The notes beneath the pieces are model-generated. The model did not search any database. It had not been told where the DNA came from and saw only the letters and a program-made list of their open reading frames with translations. Of a stretch of DNA of 64,000 nt, positions 1-7,222 are shown piece by piece; position 1 is the stretch's first letter, and each line of letters starts with the position of its first letter. This stretch comes from Kribbella sindirgiensis (GTDB lineage Bacteria; Actinomycetota; Actinomycetes; Propionibacteriales; Kribbellaceae). Location of the stretch: contig NZ_SJKA01000022.1 in the NCBI RefSeq assembly GCF_004331435.1, positions 61,106-125,105 of the forward strand. Direction: 5' to 3'. The translations under genes were made by a program, and so were the position numbers.

Positions 1-184
1 ACTCGCCGGTCAGCGTGGCCGCGTCCATAACGGCCATGAACTCCTTGCGGGTGCAGCCGTAGCTCTCCCACATGTGCCAGGCGTCGACCTGTCGGCCGTT
101 GGTGATGCCGGCCTCCTCGCACAGCTTGTGTGCGGTGTCCATGAATGGATAGATCACGTCGTCGATGTCGACACCGATCTTCAC
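1..184 (-). CDS. HAD-type 5'-nucleotidase-like protein, C-terminus cut by window edge
   Basis: Reading leftward from a GTG at 184, the frame stays open to the window edge (about 61 codons seen). The N-terminus reads VKIGVDIDDVIYPF, the HAD motif I (D-x-D-D-V) of phage and bacterial 5'(3')-deoxyribonucleotidases and related small HAD hydrolases, which dephosphorylate nucleotides. The GTG overlaps the stop of the preceding gene as GTGA, so the two are translationally coupled. Only motif I can be seen; the substrate is not known. Confidence 0.7.
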   Translation of the reverse strand, partial: MKIGVDIDDVIYPFMDTAHKLCEEAGITNGRQVDAWHMWESYGCTRKEFMAVMDAATLTGE

Positions 185-477
185 GCGGCCACCTTCCCCT
201 CGTTGATCTGCCACTGCTCCCACGTCAGCGTCGGCACGACGACGCGATCGTTGTACTCGCGCCGGCTCTCGCTGGTCAGGTGAAGCAAGTCGCCCACCTC
301 GCAGGGGTAGACGCGGCTCTCGACCTTCACGACTCCGCGGCGGGAGCCAATGGAGTCCATCTGGCGCCGGCGCTTGGACTGCGCCCGGCCCAACGCCTTG
401 TCGGCGTCGCGCTCGTCGGCCCAGCCACGCTTCCCGCAGGCACATCTCTCGAACGCCACCACCTTCTTGCCCGCCAT
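181..477 (-). CDS. Hypothetical phage protein (98 aa)
   Basis: ATG start at 477 is preceded by GAGGA lying in the tail of the upstream gene. The protein has a C-A-C-G cluster near residues 13-16, a basic stretch (residues 31-39) and an EQWQINEGKVAA tail. The single cysteine cluster is too little for a confident zinc ribbon. It is a member of the leftward operon, overlapping the HAD gene by 4 bases. Function unknown. Confidence 0.75.
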   Translation of the reverse strand: MAGKKVVAFERCACGKRGWADERDADKALGRAQSKRRRQMDSIGSRRGVVKVESRVYPCEVGDLLHLTSESRREYNDRVVVPTLTWEQWQINEGKVAA

Positions 478-480
478 CGC

Positions 481-966
481 CTAGTCCTCCTTCGTCTTCC
501 AGATCGGACCCCAGTTCGGGGGCTCCTGACCGGGGTTGTCTCTGAACCACTGGATGCGTCGCTCGAGTTCGGCGTTCTTGCCGCCCTTCAAGGCGATCTC
601 CGCGGCCTCGCGCGCCTTCTTGCGCGTGATGTAGTACGCGGCCGGCGTGCCGTTGAAGATCGGCAAGGTCCAGCTCTTGAACGTCTCGTGCGTCGCGGTC
701 GAGTAGACGAGCTGCAACGCAGCGTCCGTGGCCTGCTTCTCGGTGGCGTACCAACCGAGCGCAACCTGATTCGACCGCGCCTCGTTCGGACTCAGATGCC
801 CGGTGGGGTGGTACAGCTGGCCGACCACCGTGAACTTCGCCCGCTCCATCACGATCTCGAGCGCCGTATCCAGCGCCGCCTTCGCGGCCTCGGTCATGTC
901 CTCGTGATCCTGGTCCAACGTCTCGACCATCCGCTCCACTTGCTTCTTCGTGAAGGTGATCGCCAA
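481..966 (-). CDS. Hypothetical phage protein (161 aa)
   Basis: The frame opens with TTG at 966 (MAITFTKKQVERMVETL). An ATG at 970 is out of frame, so TTG is chosen; it is preceded by GGAGAG at a suitable distance, and that purine tract is itself part of the repeat GTGAGAGGAGAG at 971-982. The protein is mostly helical with a conserved-looking AAYYITRKKAREAAEIA segment near residues 108-124. No recognised domain. The gene is the first after the hairpin at 985-1014 and so may start a transcription or processing unit. Confidence 0.7.
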   Translation of the reverse strand: MAITFTKKQVERMVETLDQDHEDMTEAAKAALDTALEIVMERAKFTVVGQLYHPTGHLSPNEARSNQVALGWYATEKQATDAALQLVYSTATHETFKSWTLPIFNGTPAAYYITRKKAREAAEIALKGGKNAELERRIQWFRDNPGQEPPNWGPIWKTKED

Positions 967-970
967 ACAT

Positions 971-982
971 CTCTCCTCTCAC
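971..982 (-). promoter_or_regulatory. GTGAG-type operator-like repeat (variant copy)
   Basis: Reads GTGAGAGGAGAG on the minus strand, a variant of the phage-wide 13-bp repeat. It lies 5 bases before the TTG start at 966 and doubles as its Shine-Dalgarno sequence. Confidence 0.5.
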
Positions 983-984
983 AA

Positions 985-1014
985 GGGAGGGAGCCAGTCG
1001 CCTGACTCCCTCCC
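985..1014 (-). terminator. Perfect 9-bp hairpin between genes
   Basis: GGGAGGGAG (985-993) pairs with CTCCCTCCC (1006-1014) across a 12-nt loop. There is no T-run, so this is a terminator or processing hairpin rather than a classical intrinsic terminator. It is bracketed by two copies of the GTGAG repeat, the same arrangement as around the tRNA-like element at 8468-8508. Confidence 0.55.
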
Positions 1015-1022
1015 ACACTCAC
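1010..1022 (-). promoter_or_regulatory. GTGAG-type operator-like repeat
   Basis: GTGAGTGTGGGAG on the minus strand, just after the stop of the 1030-1683 gene and overlapping the hairpin arm. Confidence 0.6.
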
Positions 1023-1029
1023 AGTCGGA

Positions 1030-1683
1030 TCACCAGAAGCGCGGCTGCTCCGGCAGGAACTCCTCCGCGCCGACCGACACGACCAGCGCGCCGTGCTCGG
1101 CGACCAGCCCCTTCGTCTCGCTCGTGTAGTCGTCCTCCAGGGGCGGGAGACGCCACGCGCCATGGATGTTCGAGCGCGGATAGAAGCCGGCGTGCAGCAC
1201 CGTAACCACCGACCCGTGGGGTAGCTCGTCGAGCACCTTGGCGTCCTTGACGTAGAACGGAAGCAGCTCGGCCAGGCTCTCGGTCAGCGGCTCCGGCGTC
1301 TGCTCGATCGCGGCGATCTCCTTGACGGTGATGTGATAGCCCGTCTGGCCGACCGCGACCGTGTACGGCTGCCCGTGTCCTCGGTTGATGCGGACCAGCT
1401 TGGCGGTCGTGCCGTTGTAGCTGCTCGCCCTCCCGTCGAAGAACCGCTGCATGATCTGCACCGTGTCGCCCACGGCGACGAACGGGCCGAGGATCTCGGG
1501 GTTCAGCACTGTCATCGGCCGGCCTTTGCTGGCGATGTAGTTCACGGTGAACTCTGGCGTCGAGTAGGCGGCCTGGAATCCATTCTCGGTGCGCACGTAG
1601 GTGCGTCCCCCCGCCTGCACCTGAGCGCCAGCCGGCAGCGCCTCCAGTCCTTCACGATCCATGACGATGATCGGGTCGTTCAC
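1030..1683 (-). CDS. Hypothetical phage protein (217 aa)
   Basis: GTG start at 1683 overlaps the stop of the DUF5664 gene (GTGA). The chain is soluble, beta-rich in its middle (VAVGDTVQIMQRFF and a TVAVGQTGYHITVKEI strand pair) and has no cysteine motif, signal or membrane segment. I recognise no family. Coupling to the nucleotide phosphohydrolase upstream is the only clue to its role. Confidence 0.75.
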   Translation of the reverse strand: MNDPIIVMDREGLEALPAGAQVQAGGRTYVRTENGFQAAYSTPEFTVNYIASKGRPMTVLNPEILGPFVAVGDTVQIMQRFFDGRASSYNGTTAKLVRINRGHGQPYTVAVGQTGYHITVKEIAAIEQTPEPLTESLAELLPFYVKDAKVLDELPHGSVVTVLHAGFYPRSNIHGAWRLPPLEDDYTSETKGLVAEHGALVVSVGAEEFLPEQPRFW

Positions 1684-2477
1684 GCTGCGTCTCCTCTCAC
1701 GATGGTCAGCGGGCCGAAGTGCTCCTTGACCCCTTCGTAGGTGTTGTGCAGGATCCCCTCGGCGAGTCGCCGCTCCGCGCGCTCGACGGCGGCCAGTCGA
1801 TCACCTGGACTGTTGTCGCCTGCGATTGCGTACGAGTCGCCGGCAGGCGCACGTAGCCACGTGTCGCCGTCTTCGTCCACGACCTCCAGCGGCAGCCCCT
1901 GCTTGAAAATCACCGGCTCGCCCGTCACAGCCGCATGCTCTCGCGCCTCTCTGACCTCCTCGGCCCCGCCCGCGAACTCGTTCGGCTCAGCCGTGGCCTC
2001 GACCACCGCAGTCAGGTCAGCCTCGGCGTTGCGCTTCAGCACCGTGCTCGGTCGGTCGTCGAGCTGCGGGTTGTGTTCGAGGTGGTGCATCAGGAAGAAG
2101 CAGTGCCACGCCACCGCGGCGAGGTGGCTCACGCCCGGCCGGAGGTTCCAGTCCTCGTCGTAGATCGGGTTGTCGTCCTCGCCGATCAGCCCGGCTTCGC
2201 GGTAGATCGTGCCGTCGTAGTCCTCGCCGTTCTTGAAGGCGTAGTAGTGCCGCTCCAGCGCGGCCATCGACAGCGAGAACCGGTAACCATTCCGCCAGTT
2301 GTCGAGGCCGTTCTTCTGCTCGTACTTGGTCGAGCCAAGGCCGTATCGGTAGGCCAACTCCAGCATGGGGCCGGCCGGGATCTGGTCGAAGCGGGCGAGC
2401 TTGTCGCCCTTCGCTCCTCCGGTCTCGGATGTCACCCGAACCTCGCCGGCCTGCATCGCCCGCACTGCCTCCGTCAC
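1680..2477 (-). CDS. DUF5664-type dATP/dGTP diphosphohydrolase-like protein (265 aa)
   Basis: GTG start at 2477 overlaps the preceding stop as GTGA; the frame stays open further upstream but only through the gene before it. Residues about 30-140 match the pattern of the phage dATP/dGTP diphosphohydrolase N-terminal family (DUF5664): ELAYRYGLGSTKYE, then NWRNGYRFSLSMAALERHYYAF, then HLAAVAWHCFFLMHH, which carry the helices and metal-binding acidic and histidine residues of that all-alpha fold. Such enzymes remove particular purine nucleotides and so shape the dNTP pool during phage replication. The C-terminal half (residues 150-265) is less typical and may be an added domain. The biochemical substrate is inferred from the family. 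Confidence 0.7.
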   Translation of the reverse strand: MTEAVRAMQAGEVRVTSETGGAKGDKLARFDQIPAGPMLELAYRYGLGSTKYEQKNGLDNWRNGYRFSLSMAALERHYYAFKNGEDYDGTIYREAGLIGEDDNPIYDEDWNLRPGVSHLAAVAWHCFFLMHHLEHNPQLDDRPSTVLKRNAEADLTAVVEATAEPNEFAGGAEEVREAREHAAVTGEPVIFKQGLPLEVVDEDGDTWLRAPAGDSYAIAGDNSPGDRLAAVERAERRLAEGILHNTYEGVKEHFGPLTIVRGDAA

Positions 2478-2722
2478 GCCGCAGCCCTCCTTACCTCGTA
2501 CCGACCCTTGCCGGTCAGCTCGATCACGTGCGCCTTCGCGCCGTGGCTGGTCGCCTCCTGCTTGCCGGTGCGCTGCACCAGTCCCGCCTTGCGGAGCGCG
2601 GTGAACGTCGGCGCCCACGAGTTCACGTACGCCTGGCGGCGAGTCACGAACTTGTCGACCGTCTGCGGTCCCTCGTCAGCCAGCGCCTTCAGTACGACGC
2701 CGGCCTTCTCGGTCAGGGTCAC
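2474..2722 (-). CDS. Small winged-helix-like DNA-binding protein (82 aa)
   Basis: GTG start at 2722 overlaps the stop before it. The order helix (LTEKAGVVLKALADEG), helix (TVDKFVTR), recognition-like helix (WAPTFTALRKAGLVQRTG) and a short beta wing (AHVIELTGKGRYEV) is the layout of a MarR-like winged helix. It may regulate or process phage DNA; the target is unknown. Confidence 0.6.
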   Translation of the reverse strand: MTLTEKAGVVLKALADEGPQTVDKFVTRRQAYVNSWAPTFTALRKAGLVQRTGKQEATSHGAKAHVIELTGKGRYEVRRAAA

Positions 2723-2997
2723 GCAGCCACCTGGTCGGCCAGGTAGATCCGCCCGTCGAAGTCCGCCCGTCGCCGATCCGTGTCGGACGCGATGCTCTCG
2801 CGGTCCAGTGCTCCCTTGATCGAGTCAGCGTGCCTGCGCCGGGAACTCTTGGTGCAGCCGCCGACGTACATCAGCAGGTCCGCCAAGAACAGCGCCTCGT
2901 TCTCGCTCAGGTCCAGGACGACTCGCGTCTCCTGCTCCCCCGTCTTCTTGCCGAGGGCGCCTCGCACCTTCTTGTACTTCACCTTGGCCTTCGCCAC
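2719..2997 (-). CDS. Hypothetical phage protein (92 aa)
   Basis: GTG start at 2997. The N-terminus is very basic (MAKAKVKYKKVRG). A middle helix, LDLSENEALFLADLLMYVGG, resembles the short repression or binding helix of small phage accessory proteins. The Shine-Dalgarno AGAGGAGAG lies inside the repeat copy at 3011-3023. Function unknown. Confidence 0.7.
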   Translation of the reverse strand: MAKAKVKYKKVRGALGKKTGEQETRVVLDLSENEALFLADLLMYVGGCTKSSRRRHADSIKGALDRESIASDTDRRRADFDGRIYLADQVAA

Positions 2998-3228
2998 TTA
3001 CGCCACTCTCCTCTCATACTCACAGTTGATCCGATGGGGACAGTTCAGGTCCGTCAGTCCTGCCTTTCGCCAGCGCCTCAGGCTCCTCTGGAGGCTCGCG
3101 AGCTGGACTCCCAGGTCGTCCGCAATGCATCGCCAGTCGAATCCGAGTGAGCGCAGGTACTCGATCGTTTCGATAGTTTCGATGCGGCGCTGGCGAACCG
3201 CCGCGTACTCTCTCACATTCTCACTCAT
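2998..3228 (-). CDS. Small helix-turn-helix-like protein (76 aa)
   Basis: ATG at 3228. Residues 20-57 (IEYLRSLGFDWRCIADDLGVQLASLQRSLRRWRKAG) have the spacing of an HTH: helix, tight turn at DDLG, then a serine-rich recognition helix followed by RRW. It ends in a CxxxxxC pair (CPHRINC). Repeat copies lie just before its start (3232-3244), across its first codons (3212-3224) and across its 3' end (3011-3023), an unusual density. It could be a regulator acting on these sites; that is inference. Confidence 0.65.
   Translation of the reverse strand: MSENVREYAAVRQRRIETIETIEYLRSLGFDWRCIADDLGVQLASLQRSLRRWRKAGLTDLNCPHRINCEYERRVA
3011..3023 (-). promoter_or_regulatory. GTGAG-type operator-like repeat
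   Basis: Exact consensus GTGAGTATGAGAG on the minus strand, inside the 3' coding end of the HTH gene (read as C-E-Y-E) and 14 bases before the next start at 2997. Confidence 0.7.
3212..3224 (-). promoter_or_regulatory. GTGAG-type operator-like repeat (variant)
   Basis: GTGAGAATGTGAG on the minus strand, overlapping codons 2-6 of the HTH gene that starts at 3228. Confidence 0.5.
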
Positions 3229-3231
3229 AGC

Positions 3232-3244
3232 CTCACACTCTCAC
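3232..3244 (-). promoter_or_regulatory. GTGAG-type operator-like repeat
   Basis: GTGAGAGTGTGAG on the minus strand, 3 bases before the ATG at 3228. Confidence 0.6.
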
Positions 3245-3260
3245 AGTCGAGCATGTACCG

Positions 3261-3482
3261 TCAACTTCGGGACACCTCGTATCCAGCCTGCATCAACAAC
3301 GCCTCGGCTGCGGCCTGACGGTGGGGCCATAGGCCTGTGGTCTTCGGGCCGACCAGACTGGACCAGGTGCCTCCGGCCTCAGCTTGAATCCCGCCGACCA
3401 GCTCACCGGAGGGATCAGCGAACACGTGGAACCGGTCCTCGTCGACGTGCTGAAGCCTCGGTCTCGCGTAGCCCTTGCTCAC
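3261..3482 (-). CDS. Hypothetical phage protein (73 aa)
   Basis: GTG at 3482 lies 1 base after the preceding stop. The compact sequence FHVFADPSGELVGGI followed by WPHRQAAAEALLMQAGYEV suggests a small alpha/beta fold with a C-terminal helix. No family recognised. Confidence 0.65.
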   Translation of the reverse strand: MSKGYARPRLQHVDEDRFHVFADPSGELVGGIQAEAGGTWSSLVGPKTTGLWPHRQAAAEALLMQAGYEVSRS

Positions 3483-3483
3483 G

Positions 3484-3729
3484 TCAGCCCTCCTCCGGCT
3501 CGTGCCTGCCGTGCCGCTCGTACTTCGCGTCCCACGTCTCGGTGCAGACATCGTACGTCCCGCCGTCGTCACCCGAGCGCTTCTCCACCCAGCCAATCCC
3601 CGGCCCCATGTCCTCGAGCTGCTCTTTGCAGTGACGACAGGTGGTCAGCGTCTCGTCGGTGTCGTACATCTCAGCAGCCCGTTCGGCCTGATCGTACGAC
3701 GGACTCGGATTGGGGTGGATGTCAGCCAT
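3484..3729 (-). CDS. Small protein with CxxC motif (81 aa)
   Basis: ATG at 3729 shares one base with the preceding stop (TGATG). The protein has C-R-H-C near residues 31-34 and a further cysteine near residue 61 (DVCTE), so a metal-binding site is possible but not complete. Unknown function; part of the overlapping leftward operon. Confidence 0.65.
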   Translation of the reverse strand: MADIHPNPSPSYDQAERAAEMYDTDETLTTCRHCKEQLEDMGPGIGWVEKRSGDDGGTYDVCTETWDAKYERHGRHEPEEG

Positions 3730-4100
3730 CAGGAGCACGCCCAGTCCGGGTGGCCCGGCCACTTCACCACGGTGCATCCGCCGTACCCGACACCGAAGTC
3801 TCGGAGCGGGGCGCTGTGGATCTCCTCGTCGTTCCAGCTCGTACCCTCGTGACTCTCGTCGACGACCATCCGGCCCTCGTAGCACCGGTCCAGCTCGCCC
3901 ATCGACACGCCCTCGGTGTACAGAATGAAGGTCTTGCCGTGGCCGGCGTCCAGCTCGGCGATGAGGTGATCTGGCCCCAGCTCCTCGCCGTCCGCGCCAT
4001 CGTCGAGGAAGTCTTTGGTGATTCGGAAGGCGTACACCGGCTTCTCGTAGCCGGCCGCCTCATCCAGCGCGTCACCCAGCATCTTGAGGTAGAGGTTCAT
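3729..4100 (-). CDS. Hypothetical phage protein (123 aa)
   Basis: ATG at 4100 overlaps the upstream stop as ATGA. Begins MNLYLKMLGDALDEA; residues 55-75 (GKTFILYTEGVSMGELDRCY) look like an alternating strand and helix. Acidic, soluble. Family not recognised. Confidence 0.7.
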   Translation of the reverse strand: MNLYLKMLGDALDEAAGYEKPVYAFRITKDFLDDGADGEELGPDHLIAELDAGHGKTFILYTEGVSMGELDRCYEGRMVVDESHEGTSWNDEEIHSAPLRDFGVGYGGCTVVKWPGHPDWACS

Positions 4101-4450
4101 CGGCGCGTCACCTTCAGCGTCACAACCTCTTCCGTCTCCTCGATGATCATCCCGCTCGGCTCGGGATCCGGCTCGCTCGCCCAGGCGCACAGCGTGGCCA
4201 GGTTCACCGCGGCCAGTCGCACCCAGTTGTTCTCGTTCTCCGGCGTCGGCTCGTGCCGACTGAAGATCACGTGCCGCTCACGGTGCAGCTCGTCGCGCAG
4301 CTCGGGCGCAGGCCAGAAACCAGCGTTGTCGAACGAACGACCCTCAACCGTCGCCGTGATGCCCTGCTCGTCCGGCTCGTGCCAGTCGTCGCGCATGCGG
4401 ATCTCTCGGGCGAACTCGCGGAACTCGTCCCGCGTGTCAATCAGTCTCAT
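4097..4450 (-). CDS. Hypothetical phage protein (117 aa)
   Basis: I choose the ATG at 4450, because it has a GAGAGA purine tract 5 bases upstream, over an ATG at 4480 that would start almost inside the tRNA-like element. Acidic alpha-helical protein (LIDTRDEFREFAREIRMRDDW). Residues 82-97 hold a WVRLAAVNLATLCAWA segment seen in many actinophage small proteins of unknown function. Confidence 0.65.
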   Translation of the reverse strand: MRLIDTRDEFREFAREIRMRDDWHEPDEQGITATVEGRSFDNAGFWPAPELRDELHRERHVIFSRHEPTPENENNWVRLAAVNLATLCAWASEPDPEPSGMIIEETEEVVTLKVTRR

Positions 4451-4485
4451 GGTTTCTCTCTCGTCTGTCGTGATGGTCATTGCGC

Positions 4486-4526
4486 GCCTGCCCAGGACTC
4501 GAACCATGGGTGTCTGCCAGTCAGGC
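4486..4526 (-). ncRNA. tRNA-like minihelix, copy 1
   Basis: On the minus strand: GCCTG (4526-4522), 11-nt linker, CCCATGG (4510-4504), loop TTCGAGT, CCTGGG (4496-4491), CAGGC (4490-4486). The T-loop is canonical; the T-stem has one bulged T; the outer 5 bp mimic an acceptor stem. No D or anticodon arm. The stop codon TGA of the XRE gene lies inside the element (GCC TGA). Confidence 0.6.
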
Positions 4527-4838
4527 TGTGGCGCTACCGGCGCCACACTTCGGGCAGGCGAAGCCTGCGGGCGGCTGGTCCTTGCAGTGGTCGCAGTTCA
4601 CCGACTTCAGGAGCTGCGAAACCGGAGTCTCCAGCGCCTGAGCCAGGCGTAATGCCTCGATCATCAGCACTCGGCGCTTACCCTTCTCGATCCTGGCGAT
4701 GGCCGCCTGGTCGAGGTTGACCCCATGCACTCGGAGTCGGTCAGCGAGGCCAACCTGAGTCCAGCCTCGCCATTGGCGACACTGCTTCACGCGGAGAGCG
4801 AAGGTCAGCTCGCTCTCGGTCAGTCCGACGCCGGCCAT
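4521..4838 (-). CDS. XRE-family HTH regulator with C-terminal zinc ribbon (105 aa)
   Basis: ATG at 4838 has GAGGAG 8 bases upstream, better than an ATG at 4856. Residues 14-70 form a Cro/C1-type HTH (RVKQCRQWRGWTQVGLADRL, then IARIEKGKRR and LAQALETPVSQLL). The tail carries two C-x2-C knuckles (CDHC and CPKC) forming a small zinc ribbon. Such proteins bind operator DNA; this is one candidate for a phage regulator, though the repeat is not concentrated at this gene. Confidence 0.8.
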   Translation of the reverse strand: MAGVGLTESELTFALRVKQCRQWRGWTQVGLADRLRVHGVNLDQAAIARIEKGKRRVLMIEALRLAQALETPVSQLLKSVNCDHCKDQPPAGFACPKCGAGSATA

Positions 4839-4933
4839 GCCTCCATCTCCTCGCACTTACAGTGGTTCACGTCGCAGTCGCAGCGGGTGCAGATGTCGAT
4901 CAGCTCCCCCATGAACCTCACGGTTTCGGTCAC
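4820..4933 (-). CDS. Cysteine-rich micro-protein (37 aa)
   Basis: GTG at 4933 overlaps the upstream stop (GTGA). The sequence CTRCDCDVNHCKCEEM gives CxxCxC followed by HCxC, a likely zinc-binding knuckle. Its 3' end overlaps the XRE gene start by 19 bases. The conserved overlaps on both sides argue that it is real. Confidence 0.55.
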   Translation of the reverse strand: MTETVRFMGELIDICTRCDCDVNHCKCEEMEAWPASD

Positions 4934-5034
4934 GTCAGCACCTCCGCAAGGAACAGCCGCCCATCGGCCGTCATGGTCACCCAGGCGGCGAGGCCGGACA
5001 TCACCACGACCATCAGCGCATCGAAGACCTTCAC
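4930..5034 (-). CDS. Single-span membrane micro-protein (34 aa)
   Basis: GTG at 5034 overlaps the stop of the 213-aa gene and its own stop overlaps the next GTG (both GTGA). The chain VKVFDALMVVVMSGLAAWVTM is one hydrophobic segment. Too short for most gene finders but fixed in place by coupling on both ends. Function unknown. Confidence 0.6.
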   Translation of the reverse strand: MKVFDALMVVVMSGLAAWVTMTADGRLFLAEVLT

Positions 5035-5672
5035 GCCGCCTCGCTCTCGCCGGCGTAGGACTCCAGCGCCTCACGCGCCTCGGCCTCGACGTACTCGCGG
5101 TCGTAGTACCCGCCGATCGCCTCGACCTCTTCCCACTCTTCGCGGCGTTCGTCGCTGCCGACCTTGATCCACTCGGCCTTCTGCTCGACGATCCAGACGT
5201 AGCACTCGCCGTTCAGGTATGCCTGGTATTCGTCCATGTCCACCAGGCGCAGCGGCTCGGCCCGACCCTCGGTCATCTCGGCCAGCCACTCGTCCGTCAG
5301 CTCCATGGCCTCGCGCCAGTGCGCGGTGTCGAAGGTGACGTAGCGGGCGCCCTCGAAGCCTCCGCTCCACACCATCTCGCGGGTTCCATGGAACATCCGG
5401 AGGTAGCGCTCGAAGTGCGGTGTCTCCCGCGGCCCGTTGCGGTCGTCGCCCCAGCGGTCGAGAGCTCGCACGATCGCGGGGTCCACCACGTACGACGTGA
5501 TGCTGGTGACCTGCTCCGCTTCGTACCGATCCCAGCGGTTGTATCCGAACTTCAGGAGCGGAGATCCGCCGTCGTGGTACGGCTCAGTCGGCTGGTAGTC
5601 GACCTCGACCCGGACGCGGAAGTCTCCGCGCTCCTCGATCACGGTCTCGAAGCCGTCGTCGAACTCGCCCAT
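5031..5672 (-). CDS. Hypothetical phage protein (213 aa)
   Basis: ATG at 5672 (MGEFDDGFETVIEERG) lies one base after the upstream stop; the frame stays open further but only across the neighbour. Very acidic, rich in aromatic residues (WDRYEAEQ, HWREAMELTDEWL, WIVEQKAEWI), soluble. No family recognised. Confidence 0.75.
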   Translation of the reverse strand: MGEFDDGFETVIEERGDFRVRVEVDYQPTEPYHDGGSPLLKFGYNRWDRYEAEQVTSITSYVVDPAIVRALDRWGDDRNGPRETPHFERYLRMFHGTREMVWSGGFEGARYVTFDTAHWREAMELTDEWLAEMTEGRAEPLRLVDMDEYQAYLNGECYVWIVEQKAEWIKVGSDERREEWEEVEAIGGYYDREYVEAEAREALESYAGESEAA

Positions 5673-5673
5673 G

Positions 5674-5877
5674 TCAGCCCTCCCCACCCGGCGCCGTGAA
5701 CGTGATGCCGTATGAGGCGAACAGATCACCGAGGTTCTGCGTCGTGTCGGAGCTCCAGTCGTTCCCGGGGCTGCCCTCGTCGTCGTACTCCAGAATCTGG
5801 AAGACCTGACTCAGGATCTCGACCTTCGTGTCAGCGGACAGTGCGTCGAAGCGCTCTTGCGCACGGCTCTCGCTCAT
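5674..5877 (-). CDS. Hypothetical phage protein (67 aa)
   Basis: ATG at 5877. Acidic; begins MSESRAQERFDALSADTKVEIL. Overlaps the upstream gene by 4 bases. No recognisable motif. Confidence 0.65.
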   Translation of the reverse strand: MSESRAQERFDALSADTKVEILSQVFQILEYDDEGSPGNDWSSDTTQNLGDLFASYGITFTAPGGEG

Positions 5878-6146
5878 GCCGTCTCGCCCTCCAGTACCAC
5901 CGCGTCCTTGCTCACGTCTGTGTAGCCGTAGGAGTCATCCGAGATGAACTCGGCCGGCTCCTGCCGGACCCGCTCCAGAGACCACTCGTCGTCGACGGTG
6001 CCGGCCTTGGTGCTGACCTCGAACCGCTCTACCGCTTCAGTGATGAGCGCCTCGTCTCGCGCCTGCTCGGTGCGGAACGCACGCGCGGACAGCTCGCCGT
6101 CGCTGTGCAGGACGAGCGTGTAGACGATCTCGGTGTGCTCCATCAC
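5874..6146 (-). CDS. Hypothetical phage protein (90 aa)
   Basis: Either GTG at 6146 (GTGA overlap, AAGGG six bases upstream) or the ATG directly after it can start the chain (M)MEHTEIVYTLVLHSDGEL. A beta strand is followed by FRTEQARDEALITEAVERFE, a helix common in small phage proteins. Function unknown. Confidence 0.65.
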   Translation of the reverse strand: MMEHTEIVYTLVLHSDGELSARAFRTEQARDEALITEAVERFEVSTKAGTVDDEWSLERVRQEPAEFISDDSYGYTDVSKDAVVLEGETA

Positions 6147-6235
6147 GCACGACCCTTCGCCTGTCGAACCTGCCGACGACGGATCGTCTCGGCGCGGGCC
6201 TCCGGGCTGCGCTTGCGCGTCTGATACTTGGCCAT
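6143..6235 (-). CDS. Basic micro-protein (30 aa)
   Basis: MAKYQTRKRSPEARAETIRR is very basic, with a strong GGAG 8 bases before the ATG at 6235. The longer open frame upstream runs through the tRNA-like element and is not taken. Possibly nucleic-acid binding. Confidence 0.55.
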   Translation of the reverse strand: MAKYQTRKRSPEARAETIRRRQVRQAKGRA

Positions 6236-6283
6236 GGTGTTACTCCTCATCAGGTTGACGGCGCACGGTGCGCACGTCGAAGC

Positions 6284-6323
6284 GCCTGCCGGGGACTCGA
6301 ACCCCGGTGTCTGCCAGTCAGGC
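6284..6323 (-). ncRNA. tRNA-like minihelix, copy 2
   Basis: On the minus strand: GCCTG (6323-6319), 11-nt linker ACTGGCAGACA, CCGGGG (6307-6302), loop TTCGAGT, CCCCGG (6294-6289), CAGGC (6288-6284). Both stems are perfect; T-stem bases differ from copies 1 and 3 yet still pair. It lies 6 bases after the stop of the 162-aa gene. Confidence 0.65.
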
Positions 6324-6329
6324 CGTCGT

Positions 6330-6818
6330 TCATCGGTTGCAGTTGCGTGCGGCCCACGCCGCATCGAGCAGGTTGCGAGCCAGTTCCTCGGCACCCTCGG
6401 GCGTGAGCCACGTGGCCGCGGTCAGCCGGACCTGGCCGGCGTGCACCTCAGGGATGCTCGGAGCGAGGACTTCGGCGGGTCGCGACGTGAAGGCGGTCAC
6501 CGCCTCGCCGAGCTTCGTTACGACGGCGTACAGGTGCTCGTCCAGATTCTCGAGGTCGTCGTCGTCGCAGTTGTTCGCCCACTCGATGTACTTCCTGTAC
6601 GCAGTGGCTGCGGCGTCCAGATCCGTGACGACGCTCTCGCTCCGCATCGCCTCGACCAGCGCGCCGAGGATGCCGTACGCCTCCTCGTCAAGATCTGCGA
6701 TCGATTCGTCGTACCGGTAGACCGAGACCTCGCCCCGCTGGTACTTCGCGACCAGCTCGGCCCGTCGCGCCTCGGCCTCGTCATGCTCAGCCAGCAGGCT
6801 GTCCAGTCGAGCGCTCAT
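6330..6818 (-). CDS. Hypothetical phage protein (162 aa)
   Basis: ATG at 6818. Starts with a long helix MSARLDSLLAEHDEAEARRAEL, then an acidic middle with CDDDDLENLDEHL; mostly alpha. No signal or membrane segment. Its stop is followed directly by tRNA-like copy 2. Confidence 0.75.
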   Translation of the reverse strand: MSARLDSLLAEHDEAEARRAELVAKYQRGEVSVYRYDESIADLDEEAYGILGALVEAMRSESVVTDLDAAATAYRKYIEWANNCDDDDLENLDEHLYAVVTKLGEAVTAFTSRPAEVLAPSIPEVHAGQVRLTAATWLTPEGAEELARNLLDAAWAARNCNR

Positions 6819-6822
6819 GCGC

Positions 6823-7188
6823 CTACCGCCTTTGCCACAGCGCGTCCTCGACGTACGTCCCGATCAGCCGCGGGTCATCCGTCAGGAAGCTGTCGTCGCC
6901 GACCTCGAGCAGCTCGGCGTCGCCGTACTTGAATCCGTCGCCGGTGTTGTGGTTCGTGTCGCCGATGTCGTCACTCTCGATGTGACCCATTCGGAGCGCA
7001 TCCGCCTGCTCGTAGCGACCGTTCGACTCGAGCAGCTCGGCCAGCGCCTCGGCCTCGGTGCACGTCAGGTGCGGGCCGAGATCGCGCAGCGTGTAGCCGT
7101 CGAACGTCTCCAGGAAGATGGCCAGCGTCACCTCGGGATGCTTGAGCGCATCCGGACGTTCCTTGCTCGGCTTGATCGTGTAGTCCAT
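6823..7188 (-). CDS. Hypothetical phage protein (121 aa)
   Basis: ATG at 7188. Residues 29-60 (FDGYTLRDLGPHLTCTEAEALAELLESNG) are a helical pair often seen in actinophage small proteins. Located just downstream of tRNA-like copy 3. Function unknown. Confidence 0.75.
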   Translation of the reverse strand: MDYTIKPSKERPDALKHPEVTLAIFLETFDGYTLRDLGPHLTCTEAEALAELLESNGRYEQADALRMGHIESDDIGDTNHNTGDGFKYGDAELLEVGDDSFLTDDPRLIGTYVEDALWQRR

Positions 7189-7222
7189 GACTCACTCGCT
7201 TCTGTTTTGGGCGTGCTTGAGC

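Noticed and set aside
145..1005. Long plus-strand frames opposite the leftward genes (also at 3384, 4725, 7842)
   Set aside because: They mirror real minus-strand genes, have low-complexity Arg/Leu-rich products and no ribosome-binding sites.
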